Shown one piece after another: positions 1 through 5,050 of a DNA stretch of 5,050 nucleotides. Where the stretch lies: assembly GCA_937920335.1 (NCBI GenBank), contig CALGUT010000064.1, forward strand, positions 1-5,050. Direction: 5' to 3'. How positions within the stretch are numbered: the stretch's first letter is position 1; every line of letters starts with the position of its first letter. This stretch comes from an uncultured Opitutales bacterium (GTDB lineage Bacteria; Verrucomicrobiota; Verrucomicrobiia; Opitutales; UBA2995). The notes beneath the pieces were generated by a model. It was not told the origin of the DNA. It searched no databases and was given only the letters and a program-made list of their open reading frames with translations. The position numbers were made by a program, and so were the translations under genes.

Positions 1-318
1 AGACATCGCGCAGAGCGGGAGACCGAGCCTAAATGCATGGGATTTTAACGACTGCAAATAGCTGTTCGACAGCAGGTCGTTTTGCTCGAACTGGTAAAGG
101 AGTAGCTCGACTCCATCGAAGCCGAACTCACTGGCCAGATTGATGCAGGTATGTAGATCGCGTAGCTCATCATTGCGAAAGCGCCAGAGTGAGTAGGTCG
201 ATAGGGCAATGGGGTTAGTCTTTCGTTTTCCGTTAGGAAGCGCTGCTTGGGCGCTGGGTCCTAGTGCGGCAAGTGCGATGGCGGAAGAAGTCGCTTTGAG
301 AAACGTTTTTCGGTTCAT
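1..318 (-). CDS. Exported sugar phosphate isomerase/epimerase, TIM-barrel family (3' part outside window)
   Basis: The reading frame stays open for 106 codons from the ATG at 318-316 to the left edge, so only the N-terminus is visible. Residues 1-26 look like an export signal: a basic start with NRKTFLK, then an Ala-rich hydrophobic stretch and an AQA-A cleavage-like site near residue 25. The RK pair followed by xFLK resembles a degenerate twin-arginine motif, but a Sec signal is equally possible. The mature part begins with IALSTYSLWRF (37-47), which fits strand 1 of the xylose isomerase-like / AP endonuclease 2 barrel. LASEFGFDGVEL (61-72) fits helix 1 and strand 2, and Glu71 is at a position usually conserved in the family. 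Family members isomerise, epimerise or cleave sugars and keto-sugars; the substrate here cannot be read. The gene is divergent from the sulfatase. No Shine-Dalgarno is visible; the leader just before ATG is pyrimidine-rich. Confidence 0.85.
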   Translation of the reverse strand, partial: MNRKTFLKATSSAIALAALGPSAQAALPNGKRKTNPIALSTYSLWRFRNDELRDLHTCINLASEFGFDGVELLLYQFEQNDLLSNSYLQSLKSHAFRLGLPLCAMS

Positions 319-424
319 ATGGGAAAAGAAACTCGATCCTGCAGTCTTGTCTCGTTACAGGCAAGCTTCTGCTAATCCATGATGGTATTGCTTTGTTGTC
401 TGAACATCTTACAGATTAGTCCTT
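319..424. promoter_or_regulatory. Divergent intergenic region between epimerase and sulfatase genes
   Basis: These 106 bases separate two divergent genes and should carry promoters for both; that is inferred from layout. I find no convincing sigma-70 boxes. The best plus-strand candidate is TTGCTT (388-393), 16 bases, then TACAGA (410-415), each matching only three of six consensus bases, so it is not called as a promoter. A weak dyad CTTGTC (346-351) / GGCAAG (360-365), with one G-T pair, lies in the middle. The segment 342-358 reads CAGTCTT-G-TCTC-G-TTAC and closely matches a segment directly before the galactonate dehydratase gene. Confidence 0.3.
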
Positions 425-1786
425 ATGATACGAATACGTCGCCCCATCGTAATCTTGGCCACTATCATGGTGGTACTCTTTCAAGGATGTTCTAGACCGA
501 AGACGCAACAGATCCCCCCGAAGCCAAACATAATCTTCATAATGGCTGATGATATGGGCTATGGCGATCTGGGGTCTTATGGCCAAACAGTTATCCAGAC
601 GCCGTTTCTGGATCAGATGGCGACGGAAGGTATGCGCTTTACTCAGGTCTATGCGGGTTCACCGGTGTGTGCTCCGTCTCGATCCGTGTTGATGACCGGT
701 TTGCACACGGGGCATACGACTGTTCGCGGCAATTTTGGGAAATTCGGTGTTAAAGGTTTGGCTGGTAATGATGGGCGTGTCCCGCTCTATGCTGATGATC
801 TCACGGTGGCTGAGGTCATGAAGGGTGCCGGCTACGTGACGGGTATATTCGGGAAATGGGGACTTGGAGAACCAGGGACGACCGGCGAGCCCAATGATCA
901 GGGATGGGATGAATGGTTTGGTTATCTGAACCAGCGGCGAGCTCACAGTTACTATCCGGATTTTCTTTGGGAAAACAAAGAGCGGTATGACCTTCCAGAA
1001 AATGCGGATGGAAAAGAGGGCACCTATACTCACGATTTGTTTACAGCGCGAGCTCTTGATTTTCTGAATAGGCACCAAGAAAAAACCTTTTTCCTCTACC
1101 TTCCCTACACGGTTCCACACAGCAAGTATGAGATTCCGGATACAGCGCCCTACACGGATATGCCATGGACGGATGATGAAAAGGTTCATGCCGCAATGAT
1201 CACACGGTTGGATCGAGACGTGGGGACATTATTTAAAAGACTCAAGGATCTGAATATCGACGAAAAGACCATCGTATTCTTTTGTTCCGACAATGGTGCC
1301 GCAGAGCGTTGGGAAGGTCGCTTTGACAGCTCGGGAACCCTTCGCGGTCGAAAACGGGATGTTTATGAAGGCGGTATTCGCACGCCGATGATCGTGCGTT
1401 GGCCCGGTGTTGTGGAAGCCAGGGCTACGAATGACTTTCCGTGGTATTTTGCGGACGTACTGCCGACGGTGGCGGAGCTTGGAGGTGCAGAGGCTCCGGA
1501 TGGCTTGGACGGTATAAGTGTCGTCTCTTCGATTCTGGGGGAATCACAATCGGCCGATCGGTTCCTTTATTGGGAATTTTTCGAAGCAGGATTCCAGCAA
1601 GCGGTCCGCTGGAAAAACTGGAAGGCTGTTCGGCAAGCGCCGGGACTTCCACTGGAACTCTACGATCTTTTGGTAGATGAAGGTGAGGCAAATAACATTG
1701 CTGACTCAAATCCTGACATCGTTCGAGAAATCGAAGCCTATATCTCTGTAGCGAGAACGGAGTCGGAAAATTGGCCGACGCCCTGA
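425..1786 (+). CDS. Arylsulfatase A-like (S1-type, formylglycine) sulfatase, probable lipoprotein
   Basis: It hydrolyses sulfate esters, most likely on a carbohydrate, in the periplasm or at the outer membrane. Residues 1-22 form a short lipoprotein-like signal: Arg residues at 3, 5 and 6, a hydrophobic core, then LFQGC with Cys22. Phe at -3 makes the lipobox imperfect. The catalytic domain shows the family's markers in order: metal-binding ADD (41-43); CAPSR (82-86), where Cys82 would be converted to formylglycine and Arg86 is the partner; GKW (143-145) with Lys144; PH (231-232) with His232; SDN (288-290) with Asp289 and Asn290; and GRKRDVYEGGIRTP (308-321) with Lys310. The 453-residue length is normal and no key part is truncated. 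The residue after GKW is Gly, where human arylsulfatase A has His125. Galactan 4-sulfate is a plausible substrate from the neighbouring galactonate dehydratase, but this is inference. No Shine-Dalgarno precedes the ATG. No maturase gene is visible. Confidence 0.93.
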   Translation: MIRIRRPIVILATIMVVLFQGCSRPKTQQIPPKPNIIFIMADDMGYGDLGSYGQTVIQTPFLDQMATEGMRFTQVYAGSPVCAPSRSVLMTGLHTGHTTVRGNFGKFGVKGLAGNDGRVPLYADDLTVAEVMKGAGYVTGIFGKWGLGEPGTTGEPNDQGWDEWFGYLNQRRAHSYYPDFLWENKERYDLPENADGKEGTYTHDLFTARALDFLNRHQEKTFFLYLPYTVPHSKYEIPDTAPYTDMPWTDDEKVHAAMITRLDRDVGTLFKRLKDLNIDEKTIVFFCSDNGAAERWEGRFDSSGTLRGRKRDVYEGGIRTPMIVRWPGVVEARATNDFPWYFADVLPTVAELGGAEAPDGLDGISVVSSILGESQSADRFLYWEFFEAGFQQAVRWKNWKAVRQAPGLPLELYDLLVDEGEANNIADSNPDIVREIEAYISVARTESENWPTP

Positions 1787-1794
1787 TCTCTATT

Positions 1795-1818
1795 TCCGCT
1801 TCCCGTCGGCGGAGTTTT
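1795..1818 (+). terminator. Weak hairpin with short T run between sulfatase and dgoD
   Basis: TCCGC (1795-1799) can pair with GCGGA (1809-1813) around a 9-base loop, followed by GTTTT. Five base pairs and four T residues are poor for a full intrinsic terminator. If it acts at all, it could lower read-through from the sulfatase gene into dgoD, which lies 73 bases downstream on the same strand. Confidence 0.22.
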
Positions 1819-1839
1819 AGGTTTGGATGATTGGTCTTC

Positions 1840-1858
1840 CAGTCTTCGTTCTCATTAC
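1840..1858 (+). promoter_or_regulatory. Leader motif before dgoD, matching one upstream of the sulfatase gene
   Basis: The bases read CAGTCTT-CGT-TCTC-A-TTAC and end one base before the preferred dgoD start at 1860. The segment 342-358 in the epimerase/sulfatase intergenic region reads CAGTCTT-G-TCTC-G-TTAC in the same orientation. All 15 fixed bases agree; only the spacer length and one purine differ. It might be a regulator site or a leader element, but two copies are too few to exclude chance. If dgoD were translated from the upstream ATG at 1827, this copy would be coding. Confidence 0.22.
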
Positions 1859-1859
1859 T

Positions 1860-3008
1860 ATGAAAATCACCTCACTTACTCTGTATAAGGTTAAACCGCG
1901 TTGGGTCTTCTTGAAGGTCGAAACGGATGAAGGCATCACCGGATGGGGTGAGCCCATCGTAGAAAGTCGGGCCGACACTTCGATTGCTGCGGTTAAGGAA
2001 TTGGAAGGCTTTTTGATCGGAAAGGATCCCTGCCGCATCGAACATTTGTTTCAGTTGATGTACCGTGGAACGTTTTATCGCGGTGGCCCGATTTTGATGA
2101 GTGCCATCTCTGGAGTCGAGCAAGCGCTGTGGGATATTCGCGGAAAGTCATTGGGTATTCCGGTGTATCAACTTCTAGGGGGAGCTTTTAGGGATAAGAT
2201 AAAAGCGTATGCCTGGGTAGGGGGAGATGATCCCGATAATGCTCCAGAAGACGCGAAAGGGCGATTGGAACAGGGATTCCGCAACATCAAGATGAATGCG
2301 GTGGGTGCCTGTGAACGCATAGGTAGTTATGTGGAAATCGATGCTGCAGTTGAACGCCTGGCGGCCGTTCGCGATGTGGTGGGTCCGGAAGTCGGGATCG
2401 GGATCGATTTCCATGGCCGTGTGCACAAGTCAATGGCGAAGACTTTGGTTAGGGAAATGGAGTCGTATCGCCCGCTATTTTATGAGGAACCGTTATTGCC
2501 CGAGCATCTGGACTTCTTACCCGAGTTAGCCCGACATACTTCAATTCCGCTCGCCACCGGCGAACGGCTTTATGGACGCTGGGGATTTAAGGAACTTATA
2601 GCCCAAGGGGTAGTGGATCTGATTCAGCCCGATTTGTCCCATTGTGGTGGTATCTTTGAAGGCCGAAAAATCGCAGCGATGGCTGAAGCTTATGACATCG
2701 GAGTAGCTCCTCATTGTCCCTTGGGGCCGTTGGCATTGGCTAGTTCGATGCAGCTCGATGCTTGTACGCCAAATTTCGTGATTCAGGAAATGTCCATAAA
2801 AATGCAATACAACACCTCCGGAGATTTACTCGATTGTGTGAAGAACGAGGACGTATTCAATATTACCGACGGTTACTTGAGCCTACCGAATCAACCTGGA
2901 CTGGGAATCGAAATCGATGAAGAGGCGGTAATCGAAAGCGACAAAGAAGACTTCTCCTGGAGTCCCCGCGACTGGTTTCACGAAGACGGCTCGGTTGCGG
3001 AGTGGTGA
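1860..3008 (+). CDS. dgoD: D-galactonate dehydratase (enolase superfamily)
   Basis: It dehydrates D-galactonate to 2-keto-3-deoxy-D-galactonate in the cytoplasm, a step of the De Ley-Doudoroff galactose route (EC 4.2.1.6). From the ATG at 1860 the product has 382 residues, the same as E. coli DgoD, and starts with the family's MKIT. The C-terminus HEDGSVAEW nearly matches the E. coli ending as I recall it. The active site is complete at E. coli positions: metal ligands Asp183, Glu209 and Glu235; catalytic His185 (DFH) and His285 (APHCPLGP); the dyad partner Asp258 (QPDLS); and Glu310 (IQE). The N-terminal capping domain (about 1-120) has FYRGGPILMSA and WDIRGK. An in-frame ATG at 1827 would add 11 hydrophobic residues; I reject it because the homologue starts at 1860. 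It follows the sulfatase by 73 bases, so co-transcription is likely. No galactonate kinase, aldolase or transporter gene is visible. L-fuconate or gluconate dehydratase is less likely given the match. Confidence 0.92.
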   Translation: MKITSLTLYKVKPRWVFLKVETDEGITGWGEPIVESRADTSIAAVKELEGFLIGKDPCRIEHLFQLMYRGTFYRGGPILMSAISGVEQALWDIRGKSLGIPVYQLLGGAFRDKIKAYAWVGGDDPDNAPEDAKGRLEQGFRNIKMNAVGACERIGSYVEIDAAVERLAAVRDVVGPEVGIGIDFHGRVHKSMAKTLVREMESYRPLFYEEPLLPEHLDFLPELARHTSIPLATGERLYGRWGFKELIAQGVVDLIQPDLSHCGGIFEGRKIAAMAEAYDIGVAPHCPLGPLALASSMQLDACTPNFVIQEMSIKMQYNTSGDLLDCVKNEDVFNITDGYLSLPNQPGLGIEIDEEAVIESDKEDFSWSPRDWFHEDGSVAEW

Positions 3009-3032
3009 AGTGACGAAAATAGGGTAATCGGC

Positions 3033-3066
3033 AAAAAAAGATCCCAACCTTTCGGAAGGGATCTTT
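3033..3066. terminator. Bidirectional intrinsic terminator between convergent genes
   Basis: A perfect 9-bp stem, AAAGATCCC (3037-3045) with GGGATCTTT (3058-3066), encloses 12 bases that can add a CC/GG pair closing a TTTC loop. Read on the minus strand, the stem ends in an uninterrupted run of seven T (3039-3033), a classic terminator for the oxidoreductase gene, which ends at 3089. Read on the plus strand, the right arm ends in TTT and is followed by A/T-rich sequence, a weaker but plausible terminator for dgoD, which ends at 3008. Confidence 0.78.
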
Positions 3067-3088
3067 GAAAATAATTCAACTGAATAGG

Positions 3089-4381
3089 CTATACCAACTG
3101 ATCTTGACCAGGAATGGGCCGAGGCTTGATCGGATTGTCCCCAATTTTCCACTTGGCTGGAGTCAGGTCCAACTGAGAACGATTGAGAGCCCAATCAAAG
3201 CGGATGAGTCGCCCGGTGTAGGCAGACATGCGGCCGATTATAGCCGTCAACGTCGATTCCGCGATCCGTTTGCCGTGATTGAGGTAAGGGCCTTTGCCAC
3301 GAACACTGTCGATGAAGTCGATGTGTTCCTGCTCCTGACCATTGACCGCTGGTCCATCATATTTCCAATTCCTCTTTCCAGAAATACTTTCACCGTTTGA
3401 ACTGCCGGTTGCGCCTACAATGTTTTGGCCGATGCGGGATGTGGATCCTGGGATCTGACTTGCCATTGCGGAAACACGAGCGCCGTTGGGATATTCATAG
3501 ATGACGGCGAAGTGATCGTAAATATTGCCGAAATTGTGTTCAATCTCGAGGCCGCCCATGCCGAGTGCTGAAACGGGAGGTCCTCCGAATGCCCAATTCA
3601 TAACATCAATCTGATGAATCGCTTGTTCGACCAAGCAGTCACCGGAACCCCAGCAATGAAAATACCAATTGCGTATCTGAAATTCCATTTCCGACCAGTC
3701 GGGATTCTGCGCGTTCTGTCCAATTTTCTGTCCCCAATTCCAGTAGCAGTCGCCACCGCGTAGTTCGCCGATTTCTCCGTCATGAATTCGTTTAAGGGTT
3801 TCGATATAACTGGGCGTGTGACGTCTTTGAGTACCGGCTACAACCGTCAGGCTTTTTTCTTTTGCTAATTCTGAAACCGCGATCACCTTGCGAGCTCCAA
3901 CTGGATCTACAGCGACGGGCTTTTCCATGAATACGTGTTTCCCGGCTTTGATAGCAGCTTCAAAATGAATGGGGCGGAACCCCGGTTGAGTTGCTATGAC
4001 CACAACATCGATGTCGGTTGCCAGCAAATCTTTGTAGGCATCAAATCCGGTAAATTTCCGGTCACCGTTGACATTCATCTTGTCCGTGATCGGTGCGAAA
4101 TTACCCCAGCCATCTTTAAACTTCTTCTCTGCTGCCTCGATCTTGTCCGGAAAGAAATCCGCCATCGCGTAAAGTTCTACATTAGGCGCCGCACTCACAC
4201 ATTGCTGAGCGGCTCCGGTTCCCCGACCACCGCAGCCGATGAGGCCAACTTTGAGCTTATCAGACGACTTGTGATGAGCTCCGAATGCGTAGGGCTGTGT
4301 GCCGAGAGCGGCTAAGGTCGATGCAGCGACTCCTGCTTTGATAAATTGTCTGCGAGAAGGTGAGTGGTTATCTTGATTCAT
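3089..4381 (-). CDS. Tat-exported Gfo/Idh/MocA family oxidoreductase
   Basis: This is an NAD(P)-dependent sugar or polyol dehydrogenase family enzyme, probably acting in the periplasm with cofactor bound before export, as known for glucose-fructose oxidoreductase. Residues 9-15 (SRRQFIK) are a near-perfect twin-arginine motif, followed by an Ala-rich hydrophobic segment to about residue 35. The Rossmann loop is KVGLIGCGGRGTG (44-56). EKPVA (153-157) carries the family Lys154, and QAIHQIDVMNW (253-263) carries His256 and Asp259, the usual active-site pair. The C-terminal Gfo/Idh domain follows. At 430 residues it is of normal length, and all these motifs are intact. It converges on dgoD and lies 61 bases after the methyltransferase on the same strand, so it may be read from that promoter or its own: TATACC at 4391-4386 resembles a -10 box, but lies only five bases before the ATG. 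No Shine-Dalgarno is visible. Substrate is unknown; nearby genes suggest a glycan-derived sugar. Confidence 0.93.
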   Translation of the reverse strand: MNQDNHSPSRRQFIKAGVAASTLAALGTQPYAFGAHHKSSDKLKVGLIGCGGRGTGAAQQCVSAAPNVELYAMADFFPDKIEAAEKKFKDGWGNFAPITDKMNVNGDRKFTGFDAYKDLLATDIDVVVIATQPGFRPIHFEAAIKAGKHVFMEKPVAVDPVGARKVIAVSELAKEKSLTVVAGTQRRHTPSYIETLKRIHDGEIGELRGGDCYWNWGQKIGQNAQNPDWSEMEFQIRNWYFHCWGSGDCLVEQAIHQIDVMNWAFGGPPVSALGMGGLEIEHNFGNIYDHFAVIYEYPNGARVSAMASQIPGSTSRIGQNIVGATGSSNGESISGKRNWKYDGPAVNGQEQEHIDFIDSVRGKGPYLNHGKRIAESTLTAIIGRMSAYTGRLIRFDWALNRSQLDLTPAKWKIGDNPIKPRPIPGQDQLV

Positions 4382-4442
4382 TAGAGGTATATTCGGGGTT
4401 AGTTTCTGTTTTGTTAAGATGATCTGATTATGAAAGAAAATT

Positions 4443-5050
4443 TCAAATGGAATCGTCAGTTTTTATTCCTCCGAATACGCTGAATCGGTTACGCTGATAC
4501 CAACACTCGACTCGTTGGAAACCGGCTGTTTGGAGCCAGTCCAACTGATCCGATAGTCGTGCGTTACGATCTTCCTTCATCCGGATTTGGGCTTCTTTGA
4601 TTAAGGTTTCGGAAAGCCCGGTTGCTTGAACCTCAGACCGCCAACTTTCTTCGAACATTCGCTCTTCGGTTTGAGTGGTACCGAGAACTTGATCAGCGTT
4701 GATGAACTTACCACTTGGTTTGAGAGCCTTGAAACAATCTTTATAAACCTGCGCTTTCTCAGGGTGAGACAGGTGATGGAGGGACAATGCCGATATGATC
4801 ACATCAAAATAGTTATTCTCTGTCAGGTTTCGATTGTCTCTATTGAGGAGTTTGATCTGAGGCTTCCCCGCGAATCTCTCCTTAGCGATTTTCAGCATGT
4901 TGTTAGAAATATCCGTCACTAGGAATTCCGCTTTGTCGAATCGCTCATGGAGCATCGCAGTTAGAAGACCGGTTCCTGCGCCCAGATCCAGAACCCTGAA
5001 GGTTGCATCGCTAGGGAAAGCTATTTGTTTTATTAGAGTACCGTAAAAGG
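4443..5050 (-). CDS. Class I SAM-dependent methyltransferase (5' part outside window)
   Basis: The frame is open from the right edge: codons can be read from 5048 down to the TGA at 4445-4443, giving 201 visible residues. The ATG at 4955 is internal, because the SAM-binding motif I lies upstream of it. Numbering from the first visible residue: motif I VLDLGAGTG (19-27); the acidic residue Asp46 in LVTDIS, expected to bind ribose hydroxyls; Asp71 in LNRD; motif IV FDVIISALSLHHL (81-93); then LKPSGKFI. The C-terminal part has a charged helix and LSDQLDWLQTAGF followed by the ending RFSVFGG, a style seen in small-molecule or CmoA-like class I methyltransferases. The methyl acceptor cannot be inferred. 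A few tens of N-terminal residues are probably missing. It lies 61 bases upstream of the oxidoreductase gene on the same strand; I see no clear terminator between them. No link with sugar use is evident. Confidence 0.87.
   Translation of the reverse strand, partial: FYGTLIKQIAFPSDATFRVLDLGAGTGLLTAMLHERFDKAEFLVTDISNNMLKIAKERFAGKPQIKLLNRDNRNLTENNYFDVIISALSLHHLSHPEKAQVYKDCFKALKPSGKFINADQVLGTTQTEERMFEESWRSEVQATGLSETLIKEAQIRMKEDRNARLSDQLDWLQTAGFQRVECWYQRNRFSVFGGIKTDDSI

Noticed and set aside
346..365. Dyad CTTGTC / GGCAAG in the divergent region, a possible operator
   Set aside because: Six pairs with one G-T and an 8-base loop is too weak, and I find no second copy elsewhere in the window.
388..415. 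Sigma-70-like promoter TTGCTT - 16 bases - TACAGA before the sulfatase
   Set aside because: Both boxes match only half the consensus and the -10 would sit only nine bases from the ATG; such matches arise by chance.
659..1189. Minus-strand open frame of 176 codons opposite the sulfatase gene
   Set aside because: It lies wholly within the sulfatase coding region, which has a full set of family motifs; its translation shows no recognisable domain and looks like an antisense shadow.
3065..3400. Plus-strand open frame of 111 codons starting in the terminator region
   Set aside because: It overlaps the 3' end of the oxidoreductase gene in antisense, and its translation shows no family features.
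3935..4315. Plus-strand open frame of 126 codons opposite the oxidoreductase gene
   Set aside because: It lies opposite a well-supported Gfo/Idh/MocA coding region and has no recognisable domain or start context.
4626..4922. Plus-strand open frame of 98 codons opposite the methyltransferase gene
   Set aside because: It is antisense to the SAM-binding and motif IV region of a clear methyltransferase; no independent evidence of coding.
4443..4955. Methyltransferase as a complete 170-residue protein starting at 4955
   Set aside because: The same frame continues upstream to the window edge and contains the SAM-binding VLDLGAGTG motif, so the ATG at 4955 is internal.

Overview
The window looks like part of an accessory carbohydrate-use locus from a heterotroph of the Planctomycetota-Verrucomicrobiota-Lentisphaerota type. 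Verrucomicrobiota is my best guess. The reasons are a formylglycine-type sulfatase lipoprotein, a Tat-exported Gfo/Idh/MocA oxidoreductase, a TIM-barrel sugar epimerase with an export signal, base composition that looks roughly balanced by eye, and no clear Shine-Dalgarno sequence before any visible start. The phylum is inferred from gene style, not proven.

Layout from left to right: (1) positions 1-318, minus strand, the N-terminal 106 codons of an exported sugar phosphate isomerase/epimerase that runs off the left edge; (2) 319-424, a short divergent intergenic region; (3) 425-1786, plus strand, an arylsulfatase A-like (S1-type) sulfatase with a lipoprotein-like signal; (4) 1860-3008, plus strand, a galactonate dehydratase (DgoD) with the same length and active-site positions as the E. 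coli enzyme; (5) a hairpin at 3033-3066 that fits a shared bidirectional terminator; (6) 3089-4381, minus strand, a Tat-signal Gfo/Idh/MocA oxidoreductase; (7) 4443-5050, minus strand, a class I SAM-dependent methyltransferase whose N-terminus is off the right edge. No gap between genes exceeds about 110 bases. I see no RNA gene, insertion sequence, CRISPR array or attachment site.

A working model, as inference: the sulfatase removes sulfate from a sulfated, probably galactose-containing, glycan fragment in the periplasm or at the cell surface. Released sugar is oxidised to the aldonate elsewhere, and DgoD dehydrates D-galactonate to 2-keto-3-deoxygalactonate in the cytoplasm (De Ley-Doudoroff route). 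The exported oxidoreductase and epimerase may work outside the cytoplasm on the same glycan, possibly by a keto-sugar cleavage chemistry. The methyltransferase has no obvious place in this scheme.

Nothing here is clearly a new defence, mobile or RNA system. The points most worth a second look are the sulfatase-DgoD pair, the two exported sugar-modifying enzymes, and a short sequence motif shared by the leaders of the two plus-strand genes.
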